NCBI RefSeq assembly: GCF_000485795.1
Contig: NZ_AXZL01000044.1
Coordinates: 1-64,000 of the forward strand
Direction: 5' to 3'
DNA length: 64,000 bases
Origin: Shewanella decolorationis S12
Lineage (GTDB): Bacteria > Pseudomonadota > Gammaproteobacteria > Enterobacterales > Shewanellaceae
Made by a program: the position numbers and the translations under genes
Shown: positions 40,878-50,873 of the stretch, piece after piece
How positions within the stretch are numbered: the first letter of the stretch is position 1
Layout of the letters: every line of letters starts with the position of its first letter
The notes under the pieces: generated by a model
Databases searched by the model: none
Seen by the model: only the letters and a program-made list of their open reading frames with translations
Told to the model about the DNA's origin: nothing

Positions 40878-42215
40878 TTAAAGATCGAGGGCGAGAATTT
40901 TAGAGCGGCGCTGATAATTATACAGCTGCTTTTTCTTCTGCGGCAATGCATCCACATCTTCAATCACAAAGCCATGCTCTAAGAACCAGTGAATGCTGCG
41001 GGTAGTCAAGGCAAACAAACGCGAATAACCACGGCTACGCGCCTGACCTATAATATTTTTCAGCAACAAACTGCCCCTATCGGCATCGCGATAATCTGGG
41101 TGCACTACCAAACAGGCAAACTCCCCGGCGTTATCTTCTTCAAAGGGATACAGGGCCGCACAGCCAATCACTAAGCCATCACGCTCAATCAACATAAACT
41201 GCTCGATCTCAATCTCAAGCTGCTCACGACTGCGGCGCACCAAAATGCCCTGCTCTTCCAGAGGACGGATTAAATTGAGGATTCCACCAATATCACTAAT
41301 CGATGCGCGGCGCAGACGCTCAGCGCTCTCTGTTACGATTTGCGTACCTATGCCTTCACGGGAGAACAACTCCTGAAGCAAGGCGCCGTCATCGAGGTAA
41401 CTGACCAAATGACAACGTGGCACACCATTGCGACACGCATCAATACTCGCCTTGAGGAAGGCCATAGTGCCCACACAGGCTGAACCTTGCTCAGCAAGCT
41501 TAGTCAGAATGTTTTGCGCGTCATTTGGCATTAATTCGGCAATCACATCGCCATTGCGATCAAGGATGCCGTTTTGCGAACTAAAGCCAATCATCTTGTC
41601 AGCTTTAAGTTTTATCGCTACCTGTGTGGCAATTTCTTCAGCGGTAAGGTTAAAGCTTTCGCCGGTGACCGATGCGGCAATCGGCCCCATCAGCACGATA
41701 CAGTGATTATCGAGCTGGCGCTTAAGCCCTTGGGTATCGATACGGCGCACTTTGCCGCTTAAACAAAAATCCACGCCATTATCGACCCCCAGTGGCTGGG
41801 CGATCACAAAGTTACCGCTGACTAAGTTGATTTGCGCGCCTTGCATCGGCGTATTACTTAGGCTCATCGATAAACGTGCGGTGATATCAAACTGCAATGC
41901 ACCCGCGACTTGCTTAATCACTTTAAGCGAGTCCTCATCGGTGATACGTACACCTTCGTGGTAGGCGGGTTCAATTCCATTGGCTGCCAATGCCGCATCG
42001 ATTTGCGGCCTCGCGCCATACACCAATACCACTTTAATGCCTAAACTGTGCAGCAGGGCCACGTCATTTAAAATGCCGCGAAATTGATTTTGTGCTAAAG
42101 CCTCGCCACCCAACATCACCACAAAGGTTTTCCCTCTATGGGCATTGACGTAAGGAGCAGAATGACGAAATCCATCAACCAGTTCAGTGGTACGCACGCG
42201 TTGTTTACACCTCAT
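40878..42215 (-). CDS. argA: Amino-acid N-acetyltransferase ArgA
   Basis: ArgA makes N-acetylglutamate from glutamate and acetyl-CoA, the first step of arginine synthesis. The 445 residues comprise an amino-acid-kinase-like domain (about 1-290, binding the feedback inhibitor arginine, with [14 protein letters not shown] at its start) and a C-terminal GNAT acetyltransferase domain with the CoA motif [18 protein letters not shown] near 370-388. The E. coli enzyme is 443 residues. ATG 42215 is used; GTG 42197 has an AGGTG upstream and is an alternative. Two ARG-box-like sites precede it, so ArgR repression is likely. Confidence 0.95.
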   Translation of the reverse strand: MRCKQRVRTTELVDGFRHSAPYVNAHRGKTFVVMLGGEALAQNQFRGILNDVALLHSLGIKVVLVYGARPQIDAALAANGIEPAYHEGVRITDEDSLKVIKQVAGALQFDITARLSMSLSNTPMQGAQINLVSGNFVIAQPLGVDNGVDFCLSGKVRRIDTQGLKRQLDNHCIVLMGPIAASVTGESFNLTAEEIATQVAIKLKADKMIGFSSQNGILDRNGDVIAELMPNDAQNILTKLAEQGSACVGTMAFLKASIDACRNGVPRCHLVSYLDDGALLQELFSREGIGTQIVTESAERLRRASISDIGGILNLIRPLEEQGILVRRSREQLEIEIEQFMLIERDGLVIGCAALYPFEEDNAGEFACLVVHPDYRDADRGSLLLKNIIGQARSRGYSRLFALTTRSIHWFLEHGFVIEDVDALPQKKKQLYNYQRRSKILALDL

Positions 42216-42276
42216 ATTTAAGCTGGTAACCCCAAAATGGCCTACCAGGAGTGAATAACGAAAACCCGCGTATAGT

Positions 42277-42315
42277 ATTGCATTTTAATTCACCAATAAA
42301 GAATTTATTCTCACA
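42277..42315 (-). promoter_or_regulatory. Tandem ARG boxes at the argA promoter
   Basis: Box 1 (42277-42294) has the core TGCATTTTAATTCA, nine of ten matches to TGAAT-N4-ATTCA. Box 2 (42298-42315) has AGAAT-N4-TCTCA, about seven of ten. Their 3-base separation is that of paired ArgR sites in E. coli. A minus-strand -10 candidate TACTAT (42273-42278) touches box 1. Confidence 0.7.
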
Positions 42316-42474
42316 AAAATGCAGATTTAATACAATAAAGTGCTTATATTTTCAAAAAACTGCATTCCAGATAAATATTCACATTTTTTTAACTCGATGT
42401 GCTTTAGCAATACAGGCCAAGTATGAGACAGATTTATCTCAACTTGATGACGAGAAGCCGAAAAAAGGCCAAAA

Positions 42475-42500
42475 AAAAGCCCCTTAGATAAGGGGCTTTT
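42475..42500. terminator. Terminator of rpmB-rpmG
   Basis: AAAAGCCCCTT (42475-42485) pairs perfectly with AAGGGGCTTTT (42490-42500), with a run of T on the minus strand. It ends the ribosomal-protein transcript 21 bases after rpmG. The A/T runs on both sides would let it act in both directions. Confidence 0.92.
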
Positions 42501-42520
42501 CTCGAAACACTAAACAAAGA

Positions 42521-42694
42521 TTACTTGATTTTTGCTTCTTTGTAGATAACGTGCTGACGAATAACTGGATCAAATTTTTTGATTTCCATTTTTTCTGGCA
42601 TGTTACGCTTGTTTTTTTCAGTTGTGTAGAAGTGACCAGTTTTAGCTGTAGAAACTAATTTGATCTTCTCACGATTACCTTTAGCTTTAGCCAT
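42521..42694 (-). CDS. rpmG: 50S ribosomal protein L33
   Basis: A 57-residue protein, [20 protein letters not shown] followed by [11 protein letters not shown] and the end YKEAKIK, is a clear L33 of the E. coli type. It lacks the CxxC zinc pairs of the other L33 form, so it is the zinc-independent version. AAGGTG overlapping the rpmB stop is its ribosome site. It was found by reading the minus strand directly, 6 bases downstream of rpmB. Confidence 0.97.
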   Translation of the reverse strand: MAKAKGNREKIKLVSTAKTGHFYTTEKNKRNMPEKMEIKKFDPVIRQHVIYKEAKIK

Positions 42695-42700
42695 GATCTA

Positions 42701-42937
42701 TTACACCTTCTCGCCACGGGCACGAAGTTCAGCAACAACAACTTCAATACCTTTCTTATCGATCAGACGGATACCTTTAGTAGATACACGTAACTGTACG
42801 AAACGTTTTTCTTCTTCTAACCAGAAACGGTGATTTTGCAGGTTAGGTAAAAAACGACGACGGGTCGCGTTTTTTGCGTGCGAACGGTTGTTACCAACCA
42901 TCGGCTTCTTGCCAGTAACTTGGCATACTCTTGACAT
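42701..42937 (-). CDS. rpmB: 50S ribosomal protein L28
   Basis: The 78-residue L28 starts at ATG 42937 ([20 protein letters not shown]) with GGAGA eight bases upstream; the five-codon longer reading is not used. Conserved parts are [11 protein letters not shown] near 27-37 and the C-terminal [16 protein letters not shown]. The rpmB-rpmG pair next to radC and coaBC is the same order as in E. coli. Confidence 0.97.
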   Translation of the reverse strand: MSRVCQVTGKKPMVGNNRSHAKNATRRRFLPNLQNHRFWLEEEKRFVQLRVSTKGIRLIDKKGIEVVVAELRARGEKV

Positions 42938-43059
42938 GTCAGTCTTCTCCAAAAAACAATTTTAACGCTCGAGCATTAATGTACCTCGTATGGCCGTCGC
43001 CCGAGGCACAAAGAGGGCGCATTTTATACACGATCATAGAGGTAAGATCAAGCGTTAGA

Positions 43060-43737
43060 TTAATTAATCCAGCCTCGTTCCGCGAAGGAAACTATCTCTC
43101 GATCACCAACAACCATATGGTCCAGTAAGGATACGTCTATGGTTGCTAACGCATTTTTTAATCGCTCAGTTATTCGTCTGTCAGCCTGACTGGGCTCGGC
43201 AATACCAGACGGATGATTGTGACACACTATGACGGCAGCAGCCTTTTTTTCCAGCACTAAGCTCACCACTTCACGTGGATACACCGAAGCTGAATCTATT
43301 GTTCCGCGGAATAATTCGACGAATTGAATCACTCTATGCTGGCTATCCAGCAGCAAAATTGCGAACACTTCATAGGAGCGGTCAGCTAATTGTCTCATTA
43401 AATAATCCCGAGTTAAATCGGGATTTGTCAAAACCTGACCTCTCTGCAGGTTTTCTTGTGCCACACGCCTCGCTAATTCAGCCGCGGCTTGAAGCTGGGC
43501 GTATTTTACAGGTCCCACGCCCGGAAGTCGACACACCTGATGCTTTGGTGCGCAAAGTAAGCTTCTTAATCCACCAAATTCTTGAATGAGTGAGCGTGCA
43601 AGGTCGACCGCATTCAAACCGCTCAGCCCATTTCGCAGTAAAACGGCCAACAATTCTGCATCTGAAAGATGGGCAGCGCCTTTGACTAATAACTTATCTC
43701 GCGGCCCTTCTCCCTCTGGCCAATCCTTAATCGCCAT
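43060..43737 (-). CDS. radC: RadC-family JAB-domain protein
   Basis: The 225-residue protein has an N-terminal helix-hairpin-helix region (LPGVGPVKYAQLQAAAELARR, near 70-90) and a C-terminal JAB/MPN domain whose metal motif is complete: VCHNHPSGIAEPSQAD (near 170-185, HxH...SxxD). Members were once named DNA-repair proteins, but the radC mutant phenotype was reassigned, and the role remains unclear. It starts divergently from coaBC, as in E. coli. Confidence 0.93.
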   Translation of the reverse strand: MAIKDWPEGEGPRDKLLVKGAAHLSDAELLAVLLRNGLSGLNAVDLARSLIQEFGGLRSLLCAPKHQVCRLPGVGPVKYAQLQAAAELARRVAQENLQRGQVLTNPDLTRDYLMRQLADRSYEVFAILLLDSQHRVIQFVELFRGTIDSASVYPREVVSLVLEKKAAAVIVCHNHPSGIAEPSQADRRITERLKNALATIDVSLLDHMVVGDREIVSFAERGWIN

Positions 43738-43856
43738 GTGACCTCCTGTCGTTTTCTATTTTTACTTTAGAGAGTATGGACGAGATTTTTTGAACTTGGA
43801 CAGTCACGCCAATTCATCGCTTTGTGGTATGGTTGGCGACATTATTTCAATCTCGG

Positions 43857-45086
43857 ATGATGTCTGTGAGCCTGATAACGAAAAACGTCCTACTGGGTAT
43901 TGGTGGCGGCATTGCGGCCTACAAAAGTGCGGATTTAGTGCGCCGCTTAAAAGAACGCGGCTTTGATGTGCGAGTGGTGATGAGCCAGAGCGCCATGGAA
44001 TTTATTACCCCACTCACACTGCAAGCCTTGTCTGGCCATCCAGTATCATCAAGCTTACTCGACCCCGCCGCCGAAGCGGCAATGGGTCATATCGAGCTCG
44101 CGCGCTGGGCGGATTTAGTGATTATCGCCCCTGCAACGGCGAATCTTCTCGCCCGCATCAATGCTGGCATGGCGGATGAGCTTATCACCACCACTTGCCT
44201 TGCGACCGAAGCCCCGATAGCCCTGTGCCCCGCGATGAATCAGCAGATGTATCGCAATGCCGCTACCCAAGCCAATTTAGCGAGTTTACAAGGCCGAGGT
44301 TATACCCTGTGGGGCCCCGCCAGCGGCAGCCAAGCCTGTGGCGAAGTCGGCCCTGGTCGTATGCTCGAACCGCTCGAAATTGCCGAACTTGCCAGTCGCT
44401 TTTTTGCAACAAAAGATGTCTATGCTGAACAGGAAACGCAGCCCCTAGCGGGCCAGTCAGTGCTCATTACCGCAGGGCCAACACGTGAAGCCATCGATCC
44501 GGTGCGTTATATCTCTAATCACAGCTCAGGCAAGATGGGATTCGCCTTAGCGAAAGCCGCAGCAGACATGGGCGCCGCTGTGACCTTGGTCGCAGGACCC
44601 GTAAATTTAGCCACGCCTGAAGGGGTGACGCGCATCAATGTCGAATCGGCGCAAAACATGCTCGACGCCGTGATGGATAATGTTGATAAAAAAGATATTT
44701 TTATCGGCTGCGCGGCGGTTGCCGACTATCGCGTCAGCGATATTGCGGACTGTAAGATCAAAAAGTCCGCCGAAGAAATGCAACTTGCGCTGGTGAGGAA
44801 TCCTGATATCTTAGCGACGGTTGCAAGCTTGGCAAACCGTCCTTTTGTGGTGGGATTTGCCGCCGAAACCCATGATGTAGAAGCCTACGCCCGCGATAAA
44901 CTCAAACGCAAAAATTTGAATATGATCGCCGCAAACGATGTATCCGTTGCTGGTCTTGGCTTTAATGCCGATGCCAATGCCCTGCGTGTATTCTGGCCAC
45001 AGGGTAGTCAAGATTTGCCAGCTACCGATAAGCTCACGTTGGCTCGGCAATTACTTTCGTTGATAGTGAAAGAAAAAACAAAATAA
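43857..45086 (+). CDS. coaBC: Bifunctional phosphopantothenoylcysteine decarboxylase/synthetase CoaBC
   Basis: CoaBC joins cysteine to 4'-phosphopantothenate (CTP-dependent, C-terminal half) and decarboxylates the product (FMN-dependent, N-terminal half) in coenzyme A synthesis. The chosen start (ATG 43857) gives 409 residues. CoaC motifs are [42 protein letters not shown] (with the active-site His), PAMNQQM, and the cysteine in [11 protein letters not shown]. CoaB starts near 195 with [20 protein letters not shown]. Two ATGs in a row and a GTG three codons on leave the exact start open. dut follows directly without a gap. Confidence 0.95.
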   Translation: MMSVSLITKNVLLGIGGGIAAYKSADLVRRLKERGFDVRVVMSQSAMEFITPLTLQALSGHPVSSSLLDPAAEAAMGHIELARWADLVIIAPATANLLARINAGMADELITTTCLATEAPIALCPAMNQQMYRNAATQANLASLQGRGYTLWGPASGSQACGEVGPGRMLEPLEIAELASRFFATKDVYAEQETQPLAGQSVLITAGPTREAIDPVRYISNHSSGKMGFALAKAAADMGAAVTLVAGPVNLATPEGVTRINVESAQNMLDAVMDNVDKKDIFIGCAAVADYRVSDIADCKIKKSAEEMQLALVRNPDILATVASLANRPFVVGFAAETHDVEAYARDKLKRKNLNMIAANDVSVAGLGFNADANALRVFWPQGSQDLPATDKLTLARQLLSLIVKEKTK

Positions 45087-45545
45087 ATGAAAACACCGAT
45101 TGAATTAAAGATCCTCGACTCCCGCATTGGTTCCGAATTTCCCCTGCCAGCCTACGCAACACCTGGTAGCGCAGGCATGGATCTTCGCGCCATGATAGAT
45201 ACTGCCATGACAATAGCTCCGCGAGAAACCCAGTTAATCCCAACGGGTATCGCCGTCCATGTAGCCGATCCTGGGCTTGCCGCCGTGATTTTACCGCGTT
45301 CAGGCCTTGGCCATAAGCACGGTATCGTCCTTGGAAATCTGGTTGGGCTAATCGATTCTGATTACCAAGGCCCTTTGATGGTCTCTTGCTGGAACCGCAG
45401 CGATACCCCATTTACCTTAGAAATCGGTGATCGTCTCGCACAACTGGTATTTGTCCCTGTGGTGCAAGCGCAATTCAAACTCGTTGATGAGTTCGACAGC
45501 TCAGACCGTGGTGAAGGTGGATTTGGCCATTCTGGCACTAAATAA
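45087..45545 (+). CDS. dut: Deoxyuridine 5'-triphosphate nucleotidohydrolase Dut
   Basis: dUTPase converts dUTP to dUMP, keeping uracil out of DNA and feeding thymidylate synthesis. The 152-residue trimeric-type enzyme shows all five motifs: [34 protein letters not shown] (catalytic Asp), [10 protein letters not shown] and [10 protein letters not shown] at the C-terminal arm. Its ATG begins on the base after the coaBC stop. Confidence 0.98.
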   Translation: MKTPIELKILDSRIGSEFPLPAYATPGSAGMDLRAMIDTAMTIAPRETQLIPTGIAVHVADPGLAAVILPRSGLGHKHGIVLGNLVGLIDSDYQGPLMVSCWNRSDTPFTLEIGDRLAQLVFVPVVQAQFKLVDEFDSSDRGEGGFGHSGTK

Positions 45546-45576
45546 CCTGAATCGTTATTGAGCGAAGGATACTGCA

Positions 45577-46170
45577 ATGGCTGTAAGCCCAAAAATTAAT
45601 CGTCGTGAACACATACTGCAATGCCTAGCGCAAATGCTAGAAACCAGCCCAGGACAACGTATTACCACCGCTAAACTCGCCTCAGAAGTCGGTGTATCAG
45701 AAGCGGCACTCTATCGCCACTTCCCGAGTAAAGCGCGGATGTTTGAAGGGTTAATTGAGTTTATTGAAGAATCATTACTCTCCCGCATCAACATCATCAT
45801 GGATGATGAAAAAGACACCATGAGACGTTGCCAACTAGTGCTGCAACTGCTGTTGATTTTTGCCGAGCGTAACCCGGGGATCTCTCGGGTACTCAATGGC
45901 GATGCACTCTTAGGTGAAAATGAACGTCTACGCAGTCGTATCAGCACCCTATTTGCCAAAATTGAGACCCAACTTAAGCAAATCCTGCGGGAAAAAACCC
46001 TGCGTGAAGGTAAAGGCTTTAATTTAGATGAGGCTATTTTAGCTAATTTGCTGTTAGCTTTCGCTGAAGGACGAATTGCTCAATTTGTCCGCAGTGAGTT
46101 TAAACTCAAACCAACACAGCACTTCGATGAACAGTGGCGCTTTATTCAGCATCAGCTTTTACAAAGCTAA
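45577..46170 (+). CDS. slmA: Nucleoid occlusion factor SlmA
   Basis: SlmA is the TetR-fold DNA-binding protein that blocks Z-ring assembly over the nucleoid by acting on the FtsZ tail. The 197 residues start with a helix-turn-helix ([20 protein letters not shown], about 28-47) followed by [18 protein letters not shown]. Length, sequence and position after dut match E. coli slmA (ttk). Its FtsZ partner is encoded at 5716-6903. Confidence 0.96.
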   Translation: MAVSPKINRREHILQCLAQMLETSPGQRITTAKLASEVGVSEAALYRHFPSKARMFEGLIEFIEESLLSRINIIMDDEKDTMRRCQLVLQLLLIFAERNPGISRVLNGDALLGENERLRSRISTLFAKIETQLKQILREKTLREGKGFNLDEAILANLLLAFAEGRIAQFVRSEFKLKPTQHFDEQWRFIQHQLLQS

Positions 46171-46184
46171 TGATTTTTCAATAC

Positions 46185-46210
46185 AAAGGACGGTAATCAC
46201 CGTCCTTTCT
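46185..46210 (+). terminator. Terminator of coaBC-dut-slmA
   Basis: AAAGGACGGT (46185-46194) pairs with ACCGTCCTTT (46199-46208) around AATC, followed by CTTTT, just past the slmA stop. Confidence 0.9.
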
Positions 46211-46305
46211 TTTATCCCCTACTCCTTGTATCGATATTTCTTTTGTTTTAATCTCGAGCAAACATTTACAAAACAAAAACCACAATAATATTACAAGGAT
46301 GTCAG

Positions 46306-48294
46306 ATGAAATCTTTGCCATTTGCTGCATTGGCCGTAATTTGCTTGCCTATTATGCCTTTCAGCACATTAGCGGCCGAAACCTCGGCGACAAATGCCCT
46401 GTCACAATCCCAATTATTCAGTCGCGGTAACGAGTACTCTAACGTCAAAATCTCGCCTACCGGCAAATACTTAAGTGCAATCACCAGTGTCGAAGGCAAG
46501 AATGTCCTCTTAGTACTCGATGCCCAAACCAAAAAACTGCTTAACGCAATTCGCTTCCCGAGCAACGCGCAGGTAGGCACCTATGAGTGGGCTAATAGCG
46601 AACGCATTGTACTGGCAAAAGAATATCTTAAGGGCTGGACCGATGTACCCCAATACTACGGCGAATTAATGGCGGTCAACGCCGATGGTTCTCGCAAGGC
46701 GTACCTATTCGGCTATAACAGCGGCGAGCAACAAACCGGCTCGAATATCAAGAAAAACACCCCAATGCGCGCCACCGCCTTTATTCTCGATCCTCTGCCT
46801 GATGATGAACGCTATATGCTAGTCAATGCGATTCCTTGGAATAATGAATCGAACTTAAACTTTGAACTGCTACAGGATGTCTACCGCGTAGACCTATTTA
46901 ACGGCACACGTAAGCGGATTACAGGCTCTCCCATTGGCCGAGCACGCTTTATGACAGACCATGAGGGTGAAGTCCGCTTTGTGGCAGGGGAAGATGGCAA
47001 AAACATTACTAAAGTCTTTTACCGCAAAGATGGCGAATGGGTAAACACCGACAAACTCAACCTAGGCTTAAGTGATTTTACGCCTATCTCCTTCGCCGAT
47101 AATAAAAATAGCATTTATGCCGCTGGCCGCGTGGGTAATGAAACCTTAGGTGTCTATCGCATCAATCTCGAAACAGGCGATAAAGCGGAAATCATTCAAG
47201 ATGAGGTCGTCGATCCGAGCAACTTCTGGATCAATGGCACTAACAAACAGCTCTATGCCGTTGAGTTTGAAAATGGCTATCCAAGCTATGCCTTTGTCGA
47301 TAACAACGATAACCATGCCAAACTGCTTAAGGATTTACTCGCGGCCCTGCCGGGGCATCAAGTGCAAATCGTCAGCGAAACCCGTAATGGCGAACAATTG
47401 GTGGTGATTGCATTTAACGATCGCAATCCCGGTGATTACTATTTGTTTGATACGAAAAAACTCAAGCTAGAGTATCTGGCCGCCGCCCGTAAGTGGCTCG
47501 ACCCCGAACAAATGGCTGAGGTTAAACCTATTAGTTTCACTAACCGTGATGGCCAGAAAATCCATGGCTACTTAACCTTACCCAATGGAAAAGAAGCCAA
47601 AAATTTACCTCTGGTCGTCAATCCCCATGGTGGCCCCCATGGCGTTCGTGACTGGTGGGGGTTTGACTCACAAAACCAACTACTTGCTCAAAATGGTATG
47701 GCGGTGTTGCAAGTAAACTTCCGTGGCTCAGGGGGTTATGGCGAGCGTTTCGAGCAAGCTGGCTATAAAAAATGGGGCTCGGATGTTCAGCACGATATTA
47801 TCGATGCAACTCAATATGTGATTGACCAAGGCTTTGCCGATAAGGAACGGGTGTGTATCGCAGGCGGTAGCTTTGGCGGTTATAGCGCCTTGCAAAGTGC
47901 GGTATTAGCACCCGATATGTTTAAATGTGCCGTGGGCATGGCAGGGATCTACGATCTTCCCCTCTGGACAGACGATAGTGACGTTGCGGACTCATCTTCC
48001 GGAAGCAGCTATCAAAAAAATGTACTAGGCAACAACTTGGAAACACTTAAAGCGATGTCTCCAAGCTATAACGTCAACAAGCTTAAGGCAAACTTGTTAT
48101 TGGTTCATGGCGGTGACGATGAACGAACCCCGATAACACAACTCGAATCACTCGAAAAAGCCCTCAAGGCCCATAATTATCCCTATCAAAAACTGGTGAT
48201 GGATAACGAAGGCCATGGTTTTTATGATGATAGCCATAGAGCCAAGTATTACGATCAGATGCTAAGCTTCTTAAAAACCAACCTGAAACTTTAG
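46306..48294 (+). CDS. Secreted S9-family prolyl oligopeptidase-like peptidase
   Basis: The 662-residue protein has a signal peptide (about 1-23, cut near TLAAETS), a beta-propeller-like region (about 40-390) and an alpha/beta-hydrolase domain. The catalytic serine is in CIAGGSFGGYSALQS, the aspartate in LLVHGGDDERTP and the histidine in VMDNEGHGFYDD, so it should be active. S9 enzymes of this kind trim short peptides, here probably in the periplasm. The start has AAGGATG upstream. It is a single gene between the slmA terminator and the repeat element. Confidence 0.9.
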   Translation: MKSLPFAALAVICLPIMPFSTLAAETSATNALSQSQLFSRGNEYSNVKISPTGKYLSAITSVEGKNVLLVLDAQTKKLLNAIRFPSNAQVGTYEWANSERIVLAKEYLKGWTDVPQYYGELMAVNADGSRKAYLFGYNSGEQQTGSNIKKNTPMRATAFILDPLPDDERYMLVNAIPWNNESNLNFELLQDVYRVDLFNGTRKRITGSPIGRARFMTDHEGEVRFVAGEDGKNITKVFYRKDGEWVNTDKLNLGLSDFTPISFADNKNSIYAAGRVGNETLGVYRINLETGDKAEIIQDEVVDPSNFWINGTNKQLYAVEFENGYPSYAFVDNNDNHAKLLKDLLAALPGHQVQIVSETRNGEQLVVIAFNDRNPGDYYLFDTKKLKLEYLAAARKWLDPEQMAEVKPISFTNRDGQKIHGYLTLPNGKEAKNLPLVVNPHGGPHGVRDWWGFDSQNQLLAQNGMAVLQVNFRGSGGYGERFEQAGYKKWGSDVQHDIIDATQYVIDQGFADKERVCIAGGSFGGYSALQSAVLAPDMFKCAVGMAGIYDLPLWTDDSDVADSSSGSSYQKNVLGNNLETLKAMSPSYNVNKLKANLLLVHGGDDERTPITQLESLEKALKAHNYPYQKLVMDNEGHGFYDDSHRAKYYDQMLSFLKTNLKL

Positions 48295-48312
48295 TACTCA
48301 CTAAAATAACTA

Positions 48313-48591
48313 GGGCGTGTTGACGTTTCGAGATTAAATTTTGTTCGTTCTGGCAAGCACGTGCTCGCGAAACGAGGAATGATGTGTCGTTATTCTACTC
48401 AAATGACGAGCGGCTCTTATGACAGAAAATAAGAGCAAGGGCTTGCCAGACGAACCCTTCGGGCAGCATTTGGCTGGCTTTTCTGCCGCGTTATCGTCCG
48501 TTTATGTAGAATAACTACACTGCACGGACTTTGCCTTGCATAAAAGCCAGCCAAACTGCTGCAAAAACAACCCTGAAACGTCAACACGCCC
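48313..48591. repeat. MITE-like nested-palindrome repeat, copy 1 (complete)
   Basis: A 279-bp element bounded by perfect 17-bp inverted repeats (GGGCGTGTTGACGTTTC at 48313-48329 and its complement at 48575-48591) with TA directly outside each end (48311-48312, 48592-48593). It contains no gene. Internal stems include TCTGGCAAGC/GCTTGCCAGA, GCTCTTAT/ATAAGAGC, and a 20-bp stem with one bulge (48463-48482/48542-48562, core TTTGGCTGGCTTTT). TA flanks resemble the target duplication of IS630/Tc1-type transposases. The right end overlaps the stop of the methyltransferase gene. Confidence 0.85.
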
Positions 48592-49964
48592 TAATAATTG
48601 CGTTGCATACGCGCCACAAACATTCCATCGGTGTTGGCTTCGAAGGGCCACACGGTCAACATTTCTGTTTGTTCGCCGGTAAAGGGGTGGCGGATCGGCA
48701 CTAGGCTGAACTCGGGATGTTGTTGTAAAAAGGCGCAAACCACTTGCTCATTTTCTACAGGCGACAATGAGCAAGTGGCATAGACTAAGCTTCCGCCCTG
48801 TTTTACCGCCTTACTGCTGCGGCTTAAAATATCCAGCTGGAGTGCGGCTTTATCTGTGACGGCATCGAGGCTGTCGAGCCAGCGCATATCGGGATTACGG
48901 CGCCAGGTGCCCGTGCAGCTACAGGGCGCGTCGACTAAAACCCCATCAAAATGGTTGGCATCGACCGGCAGTGCATCACTGCGCCAGCGCGCAATGCTGA
49001 TGCCATCAAATCTTGCCCGCTGGGCACGTTTGCTGAGTTCTTCTAAGGCGTGGGCGCGAATATCTGATGAGACAATTGAGCCTACTAATGGGTTTTGCTT
49101 AGTCGCGGCCGTTTGCATCAGTGATCGCAATTGCAAGGTTTTTCCGCCTGCGCCACTGCAGGCATCCCACCAGTGCTGCCAGGGCTCTGGTGCACAAATT
49201 TGACCTATCACTTGCGAGGCTAGATCCTGGATCTCAATTTTGCCCTCTTTATAGACTGATATTTCATTGAAATTCATGCTCTTAGTGCCAAGGTTAATGG
49301 CATCTGCAAAATAGGGGCTGAGGCTCGCATCTATCTTTAGCACTTGCAGTTGTTTGACTGCCGATTGGCTATCTATTCCCTGCGCGCGTCCCCAAATCGG
49401 TGGGCGGCTAGACATGGCTTCGATGAGATTTGGACGCAACTCTGGGGCAATCGGGCAGACCTGCCAAAACCATTCGGGTAATAAATCTGTGAGTTCGAAG
49501 GACACTTCGGGAAATTGCTGCCGTACCAGTGCCAACTTATCCGTTAAGCTGTTAGCGCTAAGGGATTGAAGTTGTTGATAATCAACAGTCGATTGTGCGA
49601 GTTCATGCCAGGCTTGGGCGATGTCCTGCCATGGATGGGCTTCGATTAAGGCGCTCGCACTGAGCATGGCAAAAAATTGGGGCGCCTGTTGATGATCGCC
49701 CGTGGCTTTAAACCAGCCCCACCAACGGAACAGGCTAAATAAGGATTCGCGGATCACTTTGCGATCCTTAGAGCCGTGCTTTTTATGTTCCCTAAAGTAG
49801 TTCGCGAGCACTCGGTCGGCGGGTTGCTTGGTATTTAAAATCTCATCGAACAATAACTTAATGGTATTGGCATAACTTAATCCGCGTTTTTGCGCGAGGG
49901 TTTGCGGTTCGATATTCACTGTTGATGCCATGATTGCTGATGATAAGCCGTTTGGATTGCCCAT
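48591..49964 (-). CDS. RsmB/NOP-family RNA (cytosine-C5) methyltransferase
   Basis: The 457-residue reading (ATG 49964) has an N-terminal helical region (about 25-100, AKKGxx-like LFDEILNTKQPADRVLANYF) and a C-terminal SAM-dependent methyltransferase domain. Both catalytic cysteines are present: VDAPCSCTGTWRRNPD (motif IV) and LVYATCSLSPVENEQVV (motif VI). The SAM loop is DACSGAGGKTLQL. It differs from E. coli RsmB and RsmF, so the target base is not assigned. The start is uncertain (49931 is also ATG; neither has a strong ribosome site). Its TAG stop borrows its G from the terminal base of the repeat element. Confidence 0.85.
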   Translation of the reverse strand: MGNPNGLSSAIMASTVNIEPQTLAQKRGLSYANTIKLLFDEILNTKQPADRVLANYFREHKKHGSKDRKVIRESLFSLFRWWGWFKATGDHQQAPQFFAMLSASALIEAHPWQDIAQAWHELAQSTVDYQQLQSLSANSLTDKLALVRQQFPEVSFELTDLLPEWFWQVCPIAPELRPNLIEAMSSRPPIWGRAQGIDSQSAVKQLQVLKIDASLSPYFADAINLGTKSMNFNEISVYKEGKIEIQDLASQVIGQICAPEPWQHWWDACSGAGGKTLQLRSLMQTAATKQNPLVGSIVSSDIRAHALEELSKRAQRARFDGISIARWRSDALPVDANHFDGVLVDAPCSCTGTWRRNPDMRWLDSLDAVTDKAALQLDILSRSSKAVKQGGSLVYATCSLSPVENEQVVCAFLQQHPEFSLVPIRHPFTGEQTEMLTVWPFEANTDGMFVARMQRNY

Positions 49965-50077
49965 AAAGTTAGCCTGAAAAGGGGCTCGGCCGAGTGACAT
50001 CCAGCCGTTGGGATGAATATGGCCAAGCAAATCAATAAGTGGCGCAGAGTGTAGCAGTTTTACGTATCGCTAGCAGT

Positions 50078-50106
50078 AAAAAAGCCCCAATGCTGAGTTG
50101 GGGCTT
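50078..50106 (-). terminator. Terminator after the YfcG-like gene
   Basis: AAGCCCCAA (50082-50090) pairs with TTGGGGCTT (50098-50106); six T follow on the minus strand. Confidence 0.88.
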
Positions 50107-50143
50107 GATGGGAAAACGAATGCGCGGGTGAGGAAAGGATGAC

Positions 50144-50812
50144 CTACTTAGTCACCATTTTCTGGATTTGCTTAGCACGTTCTTCATCACTCAATACTGA
50201 GGGCGGAGGTGTCACTATGCCTTTTTGGCAGGCGGGACGCAGGGCTAGTTCGTCTAACCAACGTTGTAGGTGAGTGAGTCCTTCCATGTTGATGCCGCTC
50301 CATTCATGGATGCGCACCCAAGGCCAAGTCGCGATATCGGCAATGGTGTATTCATCGCCAGCCAGATACTGATGCTTGGCTAACTGGATATTCATTACCT
50401 CAAACAAACGTCGACCTTCTTTTTGATAACGTTCAATGGCCGCGGGGATTTTTTCAGGGAAGTAACGGTAAAACACGTTAGCTTGACCCATCATCGGGCC
50501 GACACCGCTCATTTGGAACATGAGCCATTGAATGACCTGTGAGCGCTTTTTAGGATCGTCTGGTAAGAACTTACCGGTTTTTTCCGCCAGATACAGAAGA
50601 ATTGCGCCGGACTCGAACACCACAAAGTCCTCGTTATCTCGGTCGATAATGGCTGGAATACGGCCATTAGGGTTAATGGCGAGAAACTCAGGCTGCTTCT
50701 GTTCGTTAGTATTGAAATCTAACTTATGCACTCGATAGTCGAGACCCATTTCTTCGAGCGCGATGGAAATTTTAAAACCGTTCGGGGTCGCGGCGGTATA
50801 TAAATCAATCAT
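50144..50812 (-). CDS. Glutathione S-transferase family protein, YfcG/YghU-like
   Basis: The 222-residue protein opens with the thioredoxin-fold [21 protein letters not shown], with TPNG typical of the nu-class enzymes YfcG and YghU. The cis-proline and glutathione-binding pair are in [12 protein letters not shown] and [13 protein letters not shown]. The all-alpha C-terminal domain carries [15 protein letters not shown]. coli YfcG is a disulfide-bond reductase that uses glutathione; the same activity is likely here but inferred. It shares direction with the next gene (61 bases apart) and may be cotranscribed. Confidence 0.88.
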   Translation of the reverse strand: MIDLYTAATPNGFKISIALEEMGLDYRVHKLDFNTNEQKQPEFLAINPNGRIPAIIDRDNEDFVVFESGAILLYLAEKTGKFLPDDPKKRSQVIQWLMFQMSGVGPMMGQANVFYRYFPEKIPAAIERYQKEGRRLFEVMNIQLAKHQYLAGDEYTIADIATWPWVRIHEWSGINMEGLTHLQRWLDELALRPACQKGIVTPPPSVLSDEERAKQIQKMVTK

Positions 50813-50873
50813 AGTTATCCCTTAAGTCTTAACTGGTTAATGCTTAACTTGGCTGCCCAATAGGGCATAGCTG

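Noticed and set aside
42251..42487. Plus-strand 78-codon frame between argA and rpmG
   Set aside because: It runs across the argA promoter and ARG boxes and into the rpmG terminator, with no ribosome site or family resemblance.
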